A stretch of 51,769 nt of DNA. Origin: Chloroflexota bacterium. Lineage in GTDB: Bacteria; Chloroflexota; Anaerolineae; UBA4142. The stretch lies in the NCBI GenBank assembly GCA_016223105.1, contig JACRPR010000074.1, positions 1 through 51,769 on the forward strand, read 5' to 3'. Under the pieces are notes generated by a model, which saw only the letters and a list, made by a program, of their open reading frames with translations, was not told the DNA's origin and searched no databases. Position numbers and translations under genes: made by a program. Shown in pieces: positions 10,081 through 17,241 of the stretch. The stretch's first letter is position 1. Each line of letters starts with the position of its first letter.

Positions 10081-10279
10081 AAAATTCATCGGCAATTATT
10101 TGCTCGAAGACAATGTGCTGACATTGGCGGATTTGGATCGCGCGTTGGCGCGGCAATTGGAATTGGGCTTTCGGGATCAGCCGATGAAAATTGGGGACGT
10201 GCTGATCGAGATGGGCGTGATTACACGCGTCCAGTTGGAACGCGCGCTCGAACGGCAAGCGCGCGAGAGCGGGGATTGA
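10064..10279 (+). CDS. Stand-alone MshEN-like (GspE/PilB N-terminal) small protein
   Basis: This 71-residue protein has a C-terminal half (IGDVLIEMGVITRVQLERAL) matching the short helical repeat at the N-terminus of type II secretion/type IV pilus ATPases, the MshEN domain. In some ATPases that domain binds cyclic di-GMP. No ATPase domain follows; the gene ends before a hairpin. The start at 10064 (MKRAFRKFIG) was chosen for its GGAG. It overlaps the hydrolase gene end. It may be a free c-di-GMP-binding or adaptor module, or a remnant. The function is inferred from similarity only. Confidence 0.65.
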   Translation: MKRAFRKFIGNYLLEDNVLTLADLDRALARQLELGFRDQPMKIGDVLIEMGVITRVQLERALERQARESGD

Positions 10280-10284
10280 GTGGT

Positions 10285-10302
10285 GCGGGCTTTTTAGCCC
10301 GC
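10285..10302. terminator. Hairpin between convergent genes
   Basis: GCGGGCT (10285-10291) pairs with AGCCCGC (10296-10302) around a 4-nt loop, and GTTTTT follows on the + strand. It can end transcription of the MshEN-like gene. On the reverse strand it supplies the stop codon of the convergent kinase gene. Confidence 0.65.
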
Positions 10303-10728
10303 AGGTTTTTCGAGCCGCGCGCGCACGATTTCTTCCGGCGCGACCGTGCGGACGATCACCACGCGCGCGCCGGTGCGTTCGGCGATGCGATATAATTTTT
10401 CGCGATGCCACTCGGCAAGATTCGTCGCGTCGGAAATGACGCGATAACCGGCGCGCAACAATTGTTCGATGACCGCGTGCGCGACGCGATGGACGTAAAA
10501 ATTTTCCACGCGCGCGTACGTGGGGCGCGTCAAAATAATTTTACGCACAAAATCGCTTTGCACGATCACGGACGGCAGTCGTTCCGCGAGACGCCGCGCC
10601 AAATACGATTTGCCGGTGCCGGGCAAACCGCTAATCACAATCAACACCGGCGCGACGAGCGTTTCCGCCGGGCAGATCAAATCCGCGCGCACGCGCGCGA
10701 CGGCATCCGCGAAATCAGAAGAGAGCAT
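10294..10728 (-). CDS. Small P-loop kinase (AAA_33 type), C-terminus cut short by a hairpin
   Basis: This 144-residue ATP-binding protein has Walker A GLPGTGKS and the typical small-molecule/nucleic-acid kinase layout: QSDFVRK after strand 2, DATN in the substrate region, and ARLEK near the end. Family members usually continue for 20-50 residues past this point. Here the stop TAA lies inside the hairpin at 10285-10302, and the last residues PAG are hairpin-coded, suggesting truncation. The start at 10728 is preferred over 10737 because a TATAAT box (10741-10736) overlaps the earlier ATG. The mRNA would then be leaderless. It is divergent from efp. The substrate is unknown. Confidence 0.8.
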   Translation of the reverse strand: MLSSDFADAVARVRADLICPAETLVAPVLIVISGLPGTGKSYLARRLAERLPSVIVQSDFVRKIILTRPTYARVENFYVHRVAHAVIEQLLRAGYRVISDATNLAEWHREKLYRIAERTGARVVIVRTVAPEEIVRARLEKPAG

Positions 10729-10735
10729 CACTAGC

Positions 10736-10741
10736 ATTATA
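10736..10741 (-). promoter_or_regulatory. -10 box of the P-loop kinase gene
   Basis: The reverse-strand TATAAT ends 7 nt before the ATG at 10728. No good -35 box was found at 16-18 nt. It implies a leaderless transcript and is interleaved with the divergent efp promoter. Confidence 0.5.
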
Positions 10742-10756
10742 CAAACAATCGGCGAT

Positions 10757-10785
10757 TTGATGCAAACGGAAATTTAGAGTATAAT
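10757..10785 (+). promoter_or_regulatory. efp promoter (TTGATG-17-TATAAT)
   Basis: TTGATG (10757-10762) and TATAAT (10780-10785) are 17 nt apart. The leader of about 27 nt holds AAGGAG (10803-10808) before the ATG at 10819. Confidence 0.75.
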
Positions 10786-10818
10786 CGCGCCCCGAATTGG
10801 CACAAGGAGATTTGAAAA

Positions 10819-11292
10819 ATGATTGGCGTTCAAGATTTACGCAAAGGCACGACGTTCATTGACGACGACGACAACCTGTATCGCGTGTTGGAATATCAGC
10901 ATGTCAAACAGGGGCGCGGCAATGCGACGATCAAAACAACCGTGCAGTATCTGTACAACGACGGCGCGACGTATCACTTTATGGATACGAAAACGTACGA
11001 GCAACCCGCGCTGTCGGCGGAACTGCTGGGTGAGCACGCGCAGTTTTTGAAAGAAAACATTATGGTTGATCTGTTGACGTACGACGGTCAACCCATTGAA
11101 GTCGAACTGCCGACGACGGTTGACTTGAAAGTAACCGAGACTGCGCCTGGTTTCAAAGGCGACACCGCGAGCGGCGGCGGCAAACCGGCGACGCTCGAAA
11201 CCGGCGTTGTGATTACCGTGCCGTTTTTCGTCGCGGTCGGCGACACGGTGCGCGTGGACACGCGCGATGGATCGTACGTAACGCGGGTCTAA
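10819..11292 (+). CDS. efp: Elongation factor P with an internal deletion in domain I
   Basis: EF-P enters the ribosomal E site and relieves stalling at polyproline. This copy is 157 residues instead of about 185. The N-terminus (MIGVQDLRKGTTFIDDDDN), domain II and the domain III signature (GDTASGGGKPATLETG) are normal. After GRGNATIKT (residue 40) the sequence jumps to VQYLYNDG. The usual strand-turn-strand of about 28 residues (VRNLRTGxxxEKTF... in relatives) is missing, and the frame is kept. The modification loop QGRGNA carries Arg at the tip, where E. coli has the beta-lysylated Lys34. An intact domain I is expected to be essential, so this is either a real variant or a consensus/assembly deletion. 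It has a strong promoter, a Shine-Dalgarno site and a terminator. Confidence 0.93.
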   Translation: MIGVQDLRKGTTFIDDDDNLYRVLEYQHVKQGRGNATIKTTVQYLYNDGATYHFMDTKTYEQPALSAELLGEHAQFLKENIMVDLLTYDGQPIEVELPTTVDLKVTETAPGFKGDTASGGGKPATLETGVVITVPFFVAVGDTVRVDTRDGSYVTRV

Positions 11293-11300
11293 GTGCGAAG

Positions 11301-11327
11301 AGGCGCGATTGAATCGCGCCTTTTTTT
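11301..11327 (+). terminator. Rho-independent terminator of efp
   Basis: AGGCGCGATT (11301-11310) pairs with AATCGCGCCT (11312-11321), followed by a run of seven T. It begins 8 nt after the efp stop, which supports starting the next gene at 11335 rather than at the in-frame ATG inside the terminator. Confidence 0.9.
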
Positions 11328-11334
11328 ATTTCCG

Positions 11335-12888
11335 ATGAAACGAATTTCATTAAGCGATCGCGCGATCCATCTCGGTCTGATCGTTTGCGCGATTCTCACT
11401 TTAACCGCGTCCTGGTTGCCGATCGTTTTCAACGCGCGCAGTTACGCGAGCGCGGCGAGCCGTTACTGGTGGCTCGCCGATGACATCCTGATCTCGATGC
11501 GGTACGCGCGCAATTTCGCGCACGGTGCGGGATTAGTTTGGAATGTTGGCGAACGCGTCGAAGGATTTTCCAATTTTCTCTGGACGCTGTATTTGAGTGC
11601 GCTTCACATCCTGCCAATTCCAGTCGCGCAAATTTCGCTCGCCGTTTTGTTGACGAATGTCGCGCTCGGTGCGCTCACGCTTGGCGCGATCTTTCGCCTC
11701 GCGCGCGCGCTCGATGGTAATTTGCTCGGCATCGCCGCCGCGCTCGCCGGGTTTGCGATCAATCGCGACGCGTTGAACTGGGCGACCCTGGGATACGAAA
11801 CGACGCTCGTTACTTGTTTGTTCACGCTCGCGCTCGGCGACCTGGTGCGCGGTGTACGGTGGCAAACTTTTGCGCTGATCGCCGCGCTCGCGCTTGCGCG
11901 CGCGGACGCCATCGTGTTATGCGCGTTGCTCTACGCGCTCGCGCTGATTCTGCATCGCGACAAACGGCGCGTGCTGGCGGGCATTGCCGCGTCGTTGCTC
12001 GCGCCGCTTGCGTACCAATTATTTCGATTGAGTTATTATGGCGCGTGGGTGCCAAACACCGCCGAACTCAAAGTGTTCAACTGGGACACGCGCTTTGTAG
12101 CGGGCGTGCTGTACGCGGGCGAATTTATTTTCGCGCACGCGTTTTTGCTCATCACCGCGCTCGCGGTCGGCGTTTTCACGCGCGACGCGCGATTGCGTTG
12201 GATGCTTGTCGGCATCGCGGCGTACGCGCTCTACATCATTTACATCGGCGGCGACACAAGCCGCTTGTTTCGATTTTTCGCGCCGATCCTTCCGACCTTG
12301 CTGGTGATCGCGTTCATCGGAATTTCAAATCGCGCGCCGCGCGTCGTCGCGATCATTATTTTCATCGTTTGCCTCGCGACGATTCCGCGCGTGAATCCGA
12401 TCACTGAATTGTTCAATCGCGCGAACGCAAATCCAAATCGCGATGTCGAAACCGCATTGCTCATCGCGCAGAACACCGCGCCGACCAGCCGCATCGCCGA
12501 TTTTATGGCGGGCGCGACATTTTATTTTTCGGAGCGTCCCGGCATTGATCTGCTCGGCAAAGTGGACGCACACATCGCGCGGCTCGCGGCAAAACCAGGT
12601 TTGCTAATGCCGGGACACAATAAATGGGATTTCGAATATTCGATTATGCAACTCAAGCCGGACCTTGTGATCGCGCCGGCGTCCGATGTGATGCGCGATG
12701 AATCGTTGCGCGCATCCACGTATGGCAAATGGTATCCGCTGTTCACGCAAGAACTGTACGCACATCCTGGTTTTCGCGATCACTGTTTGCCGAATCCGAT
12801 TACACACGCGACCAATCGCGCCGTGTTCGTGTGCGATTGGTCGCCGGAACTCGCGCGCAAAAACGCGTGGCGCGCGCTCGGAGAATAA
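11335..12888 (+). CDS. GT-C type glycosyltransferase (AftB-like)
   Basis: This 517-residue polytopic membrane protein has about 10-11 hydrophobic helices. The first large extracytoplasmic loop has the GT-C signature: an Asp pair in WLADDILISMRYARN followed by GAGLVWN, GERVEGFSNFLWTL. This arrangement resembles the arabinofuranosyltransferase AftB group, which uses a polyprenyl-phosphate sugar donor and acts outside the membrane. A soluble C-terminal part follows (YFSERPGIDLLGKVD onward). The acceptor is unknown. The start at 11335 lies just after the efp terminator; a longer frame would begin inside it. xseA begins six bases after the stop. Confidence 0.82.
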   Translation: MKRISLSDRAIHLGLIVCAILTLTASWLPIVFNARSYASAASRYWWLADDILISMRYARNFAHGAGLVWNVGERVEGFSNFLWTLYLSALHILPIPVAQISLAVLLTNVALGALTLGAIFRLARALDGNLLGIAAALAGFAINRDALNWATLGYETTLVTCLFTLALGDLVRGVRWQTFALIAALALARADAIVLCALLYALALILHRDKRRVLAGIAASLLAPLAYQLFRLSYYGAWVPNTAELKVFNWDTRFVAGVLYAGEFIFAHAFLLITALAVGVFTRDARLRWMLVGIAAYALYIIYIGGDTSRLFRFFAPILPTLLVIAFIGISNRAPRVVAIIIFIVCLATIPRVNPITELFNRANANPNRDVETALLIAQNTAPTSRIADFMAGATFYFSERPGIDLLGKVDAHIARLAAKPGLLMPGHNKWDFEYSIMQLKPDLVIAPASDVMRDESLRASTYGKWYPLFTQELYAHPGFRDHCLPNPITHATNRAVFVCDWSPELARKNAWRALGE

Positions 12889-12894
12889 ATCAAA

Positions 12895-14155
12895 ATGCAA
12901 CACTCACTTTTCGATCTCGCGCCGACGCTCACCGTCGCGCAACTCGTCAAACAAATCAAAAACGTTGTCGAAGGCGATGACCTTTTGCGCGATGTGTGGG
13001 TGCGCGGCGAGGTTTCTAATTTTACGCAATCCGCCGCCGGGCATTTGTATTTCACGCTCAAAGATCGCGATGCCGGGATTCGTTGTGTGATGTGGCGCAG
13101 TGATGCCGCGCGCGTTTTTAGACTGCCCGCGAACGGCAACGCGATTGAAGTGCACGGCAAAGTGTCGTTGTACGAAACGCGCGGCGATTTGCAATTGTAC
13201 GTGGACGAAATCAAATTGACCGGCGCGGGCGCGCTGTGGCAAGAGTTTGAACGCTTGCGCGCGCGGCTCGACGCGGAAGGATTGTTCGCCGCCGAGCGCA
13301 AACGCGCACTTCCGCAATTCCCGCGCGTGATCGGCGTCGTAACGTCGCGCGACGGCGCGGTCTTTCACGACATTTGTAACATCACGCGGCGGCGTTATCC
13401 GCTCGTCGAAATTTTGCTCGCGCCGACGCTTGTGCAGGGCAATGCCGCGCCGCCGCAAATCGTGCGCGCGATTGAAACGCTCAATCGTTTTGAAATCGAT
13501 CTGTTGATCGTCGCGCGCGGCGGCGGCTCGATTGAAACTTAAACCGGATGTGATCATCGTCGCGCGCGGCGGCGGCTCGATTGAAGATTTGTGGGCGTTC
13601 AACGACGAGCGCGGTGCGCGCGCGATTTTTGCGTCGCGTGTGCCGGTGATTAGCGCTGTCGGACACGAAACCGATTTCACGATTGCCGATTTTGTCGCGG
13701 ATGTGCGCGCGCCGACGCCGAGCGGCGCGGCGGAACTCGCGTCGCCGGACGCGCGTGAATTGCGCGCGAACGTGCGCTTTTTCCAACAACAACTCGCGCA
13801 ACTCGCGCTCGATCAGATTGCCGACGCGCGCACACACTTGTCGCGCCAAATGTACGCGCTCCAACGCAACGCGCCGGATGCGCGCGTCCTCAATGACCGG
13901 CAACGCGTGGACGATCTCGCGCGGCGACTCGCAACGCGCGCGCATCAACTCATTGCGCTGAAACGCGAAACGCTGACCGGCGCGGCGCGCCATCTCGCCG
14001 CGCTCAATCCCGAAGCGACGCTCGCGCGCGGGTACGCCATCGTGCGCGAAAAAGAATCGGGGCGCGTCATCAAAAGCAAAAACCAGGTCGCGGGGCGCAA
14101 ATCAATTCGCGTGCGGGTGCGCGATGGGGAATTTGAAGCGGAGACGAAAAATTGA
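12895..14155 (+). pseudogene. xseA: Exodeoxyribonuclease VII large subunit, split by a 49-nt repeat and frameshift
   Basis: XseA with XseB degrades single-stranded DNA. The first frame (12895-13542) encodes the OB-fold N-terminus (LTVAQLVKQIKNVVEGDDLL, VWVRGEVSNFTQ) and the catalytic-core start (GVVTSRDGAVFHDI), and ends ...[13 protein letters not shown]-stop. The second frame (+1; usable from 13532 to 14155) resumes with [20 protein letters not shown] and contains the rest of the core and C-terminus. The RGGGSIE motif thus occurs twice. The duplicated segment is offset by 49 nt (not a multiple of 3), which causes the frameshift. Removing one copy would give a roughly 400-residue protein of normal length. 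No xseB is adjacent. It is either a true tandem-duplication pseudogene or an assembly error. Confidence 0.9.
13507..13585. repeat. Direct repeat, 30 nt exact, 49 nt apart, inside xseA
   Basis: Positions 13507-13536 and 13556-13585 are identical (they begin ATCGTCGCGCGCGGCGGCGG) and encode [10 protein letters not shown]. The bases before each copy differ (GATCTGTTG versus GATGTGATC). This points to joining of two non-identical versions or an old duplication rather than simple slippage. Confidence 0.9.
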
Positions 14156-14188
14156 AAAAATCCAGGTTTCTCGCAGAAACCTGGTTTT
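14156..14188. terminator. Bidirectional terminator between xseA and miaA
   Basis: The stem CCAGGTTTCT (14162-14171) / AGAAACCTGG (14175-14184) has a 3-nt loop, with AAAAAA on the left and TTTTT on the right. It works as an intrinsic terminator in both directions for the convergent genes. Confidence 0.92.
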
Positions 14189-15066
14189 TCAATTTATAAA
14201 CGCGACGACGACATTCCGAATTTCCTCGAGCGGTGTTGTCGTCAGATCGAACCAACGAATCCGCGTATCGTCAAGTCGAAACCAACTGTACTGATGATGC
14301 ACGAATCGGCGCGTGTCGCGTTTGAGTAAACGCACGGCTTCTTCGTACGAGACCGCACCGCGCAAAAATAATTCGATCTGCCGATAACCCAACCCGCTCA
14401 TCGCCGGCGTCTCCGCCGTGTAGCCGCGCGCGAGCAACCCGCGCACTTCTTCGACCAGCCCCGCCGCGAGCATCGCGTCGACGCGCGCGTTGATGCGCGC
14501 ATACAATTCCGCGCGCGGCATCGTCAACCCGATTCGCAGAACGCGATAGTTGGGCGCGCGGCGCGTTTGTTGTTCGCTGATCGGCGCGCCGGTTTCCTCG
14601 CACACTTCAATCGCGCGAATCACGCGCCGTTTGTTGCGCGGATCAATCCGTTCCGCCGCCAACGCATCAAGTTGTTGAGTTGTTCGAGTTGCGCGCGCAA
14701 TGCCGCGTTCGGCGCGACGCGCGGAATTGTCAATCCTTCCAACACCGCGCGCACGTACAAGCCGGTGCCGCCGACGAGTAACGGCAAATGTCCGCGCTGG
14801 TGAATTTCCGCAATCGTCGCGTACGCGAGATGTTGATAATCGGACAGCGTGAACGTTTCGCCGGGCGCAACCAGGTCGAGCAAATGATGCGGCGCGCGAC
14901 GACGTTCTTCGGCGATCGGTTTCGCGGTGCCGATGTCCATGCCGCGATACACCAGGCGCGAATCCGCCGACACAATTTCGCCGCGCAATGCTTGCGCGAG
15001 GTGGAGCGCGAGATTCGTTTTGCCGACGGCGGTCGGTCCGACAATGGCGATGAGTGGCTGATTCAC
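14189..15066 (-). pseudogene. miaA: tRNA dimethylallyltransferase, with a short deletion and frameshift
   Basis: MiaA adds a dimethylallyl group to A37 of tRNAs reading UNN codons. From ATG 15066 the first frame gives the P-loop [33 protein letters not shown], and [14 protein letters not shown], then [10 protein letters not shown] near 14675. There it loses the frame. The following family sequence ([23 protein letters not shown] ... GLGYRQIELFLRGAVSYEEA ... RRFVHHQYSWF, quoted in pieces) continues in another frame to the stop at 14189. Together the parts give about 290 residues, some 15-20 fewer than usual, so a small out-of-frame deletion is likely. The joint is CAACTCGAACAACTCAACAACT, rich in CAACT repeats. 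yraN lies 11 nt upstream. Confidence 0.9.
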
Positions 15067-15077
15067 AAGTTGACTCG

Positions 15078-15452
15078 TTATTCTTCGACGATGCCTTTAA
15101 GCACATCGAGTCGCGCGATGCGTCCCGCGCGATTCAATTCGAGCGCGACCAGGTCAATGCGCCACGCGTGATTGGCGAACGCGGGATGCGCCGCGAGAAA
15201 TTCTTGCGCGACCGCGAGCAAGCGTTTGCGTTTGCGCGGTGTGAGCGATTCTTCCGGTGTCATTCCATCGCCTCGCCGCGCGCGCACTTCGACAAACGCG
15301 AGTCCGTCCGCGTCCTCCGCGATCAAATCCATTTCGCCGGTGCGCGTGCGAAAGTTGCGCGCGATAATTTTATAGCCGCGCTGGATGAGCAACAACGCGG
15401 CAACGCGTTCGCCGGAATCGCCGAAATTTTTGCGGGCGCGGGACGGGGGCAT
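15078..15452 (-). CDS. yraN: YraN family (UPF0102) endonuclease-like protein
   Basis: YraN proteins have a Holliday-junction-resolvase/restriction-endonuclease-like fold. Their cellular role is unproven. The 124-residue protein shows the family pattern [37 protein letters not shown] (nuclease-fold GEmDLI), FVEVRAR and the basic C-terminus with [10 protein letters not shown]. Start 15452 ([11 protein letters not shown]) was chosen over an upstream ATG because it follows AAAGGT and the family begins near here. A TATAAT box (15464-15459) ends just 6 nt before the ATG, so the transcript may be leaderless. It precedes miaA with an 11-nt gap. Confidence 0.9.
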   Translation of the reverse strand: MPPSRARKNFGDSGERVAALLLIQRGYKIIARNFRTRTGEMDLIAEDADGLAFVEVRARRGDGMTPEESLTPRKRKRLLAVAQEFLAAHPAFANHAWRIDLVALELNRAGRIARLDVLKGIVEE

Positions 15453-15544
15453 ACCTTTATTATATCGCGAATGGGCGCGATGGGGGTAAAACTTGGCGCG
15501 GACAAATAACACAACCGCGTCGGCTTGTGTGTTTACGCGTTTGA

Positions 15545-16294
15545 TTACGGCGCGCCATTTTTTGGTTTGGGCGAATTCGGGTTGCCCCTGCCCAACAACG
15601 CGCGCGCGTCGTCTTTGAGCATCACGATCACTTGCGCGTTGCCACTGCCATCTTCGATCACCAGCGCCGCGCTCCCTGGTTTCACATCGCTCAACGCGCC
15701 GGTCGTGATTTGTCCTTGATCGTTTTTGATCACGATGGTCGTCGCGCTCGTCGTGAGCTCATCCTGACCATTGCGCGTTCGCAAAGTGATTTGCCCGCGC
15801 GCGTTCGTTTGCACCGCGCCGAGCGTCAGCGCATCCTTCGCGACATCTTTTGGCAACACGAGCAGGAACGATGCGGTCGCATCTTTCACCTGCGCGACCA
15901 CGCGATCACCGGTTTTGAGATCGGACAAGCGCGCGTCCGCTTTGCCGGGAATCACGATCACCGCGTTCGCGTCGACGCGAATTTTTTCGTTGCCCTTTGG
16001 CGTTTGCAACGCGACGCCTTGCGTGTTGCTCGCGCGCACAATCCCGGCGACCAAGCCCAGATTTTTGAGCGCGCCTTCGATGCCGGGCGCGCCGCGTTGC
16101 GGCGACGCGTTGTTCGCTTCGGGCGATGGCGCGGGCGCGCGGGTGGGTTCGGGCGTGGGCACAGCGGTTGGCGCGGCGGGCGCGGGCGGTTGCGCGGGAT
16201 TACTCGCGCCGGGAATTTGGCTACACGCGGTCGCGCCGAGAACGAACAACACCAGGATCGCGATCGCGCAGATGCTTGCAAATTTGTTCAACAT
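15545..16294 (-). CDS. Lipoprotein with DUF5666-like repeats
   Basis: This 249-residue exported lipoprotein has a hydrophobic leader (ASICAIAILVLFVLGATAC) ending in a lipobox Cys at residue 24. A Pro/Ala-rich linker (about 30-62) follows. Then come two or three beta-strand repeats of the type GIVRASNTQGVALQTPKGN...GDRVVAQVKDA and GQITLRTRNGQDELTT, characteristic of DUF5666-like, OB-fold-like domains. The function is unknown; it is probably surface-exposed. GGAGGT lies 7 nt before ATG 16294, so the longer in-frame start at 16321 is rejected. It stands alone, downstream of the response regulator and separated from it by a repeat. Confidence 0.82.
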   Translation of the reverse strand: MLNKFASICAIAILVLFVLGATACSQIPGASNPAQPPAPAAPTAVPTPEPTRAPAPSPEANNASPQRGAPGIEGALKNLGLVAGIVRASNTQGVALQTPKGNEKIRVDANAVIVIPGKADARLSDLKTGDRVVAQVKDATASFLLVLPKDVAKDALTLGAVQTNARGQITLRTRNGQDELTTSATTIVIKNDQGQITTGALSDVKPGSAALVIEDGSGNAQVIVMLKDDARALLGRGNPNSPKPKNGAP

Positions 16295-16386
16295 TTGAAT
16301 TACCTCCGGTTGAATTTTCACAAGCAGTATCGCGCGCGCGAATTAATCGCGAATGAGGATCGCGTAAACTCGGTGTAAAAATCTTG

Positions 16387-16471
16387 GGGGTTGGATGCTG
16401 GATATTGGAAATTGGATTGCTTGACGCATCAGATCAATTCCAACGTCCAACATCCAATTTCCAACATCCAT
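16387..16471. repeat. Inverted repeat of TTGGATGCTGG/CCAACATCCA type
   Basis: The left arm (GGGTTGGATGCTGGATATTG at 16388 and onward) is largely complementary to the right arm (about 16439-16471, CCAACGTCCAACATCCAATT onward). It lies between the lipoprotein gene and the response regulator gene. Confidence 0.7.
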
Positions 16472-16477
16472 ATTTTT

Positions 16478-17137
16478 TCATTCCGCGTTACGCGCCGACA
16501 GCCAGCCGCGCATGCGCGCTAACGTTGCGGCTTGACTGCGACTCGTCGCGCCCAGTTTTTCGAGGATGCGCGCGACGTGCGTCTTGATCGTGTTTTCAGA
16601 GAGGAAAAGTTTCGCGGCGATTTCGCGATTCGTGAATCCGCTGGCGACCAGATCGAGGATTTCGGTTTCGCGTGCGCTGAGCGGTGTGTCCACATTCGCG
16701 GAAGCAGAACTAGGTTGCGCGATGTAACGCAAAATTTTTTCGGTCGCGGTCGGATCGAGCACGGCTTGACCAGCGGCGACCTGGCGAATCGCGTTGACCA
16801 ATAATTCCGTTTCCGCGTTTTTTAGAAAATAGCCGCGCGCGCCGGCTTGAATCGCGCGCACGAGATCCGCGTCGCTTTCGGAAACCGTGAGGATAATCAC
16901 CGGCAACGCCGGCATCGTCGCGCGCAACTCGGCGACCGCGTCAGTGCCGCTTCCGCCCGGCATGTGAATGTCCATCAACACGACATCGGGACGCGTCGCG
17001 CGCGCGATCTGCGCGGCTTCGGGTCCGCTACTCGCTTCGCCGACGATTTCAAAATCGCGCGTCTCGCCAAGCAAACTGATCAAGCCGCGCCGAAACAAGG
17101 TGTGATCATCGGCGATTAAAATTCGAATTGGGTTCAT
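16478..17137 (-). CDS. NarL/FixJ-type response regulator
   Basis: This 219-residue two-component transcription factor has a receiver domain at residues 4-120 with the acidic pair DD (10-11), the phospho-acceptor Asp in VVLMDIHMPG (D55), the Thr in ILTVSE and Lys in YFLKNAE. A LuxR-type helix-turn-helix (about 150-210) contains LSARETEILDLVASGFTNRE and LFLSENTIKTHV. Its cognate kinase is the upstream gene at 17242-19080, 104 nt away on the same strand; the gap holds the palindrome at 17183-17241. The target genes are unknown; the lipoprotein gene downstream is a possible one. Confidence 0.95.
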   Translation of the reverse strand: MNPIRILIADDHTLFRRGLISLLGETRDFEIVGEASSGPEAAQIARATRPDVVLMDIHMPGGSGTDAVAELRATMPALPVIILTVSESDADLVRAIQAGARGYFLKNAETELLVNAIRQVAAGQAVLDPTATEKILRYIAQPSSASANVDTPLSARETEILDLVASGFTNREIAAKLFLSENTIKTHVARILEKLGATSRSQAATLARMRGWLSARNAE

Positions 17138-17182
17138 ATTCTAAATTGGACACGGATAATTTTTTGAATTGTGGTGTACTTG

Positions 17183-17241
17183 GACTCGACGCTTTAGCGG
17201 GTTGCGCGTCGAACTGGCAACCGCGTAAACGCTCGATTCCA
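17183..17241. repeat. Dispersed ~60-nt palindromic repeat, copy 1
   Basis: CGACGCTTTAGCGGGTTG on the left and CAACCGCGTAAACGCTCG on the right form the two arms around a variable loop. The same arms, inverted, occur at 33488-33547, and a shorter copy is at 22174-22223. It fills the gap between the kinase and regulator genes. Confidence 0.85.

Noticed and set aside
11293-11334. Longer N-terminus for the GT-C gene
   Set aside because: These codons lie inside the efp terminator hairpin and would not be transcribed from the upstream promoter in a useful way.
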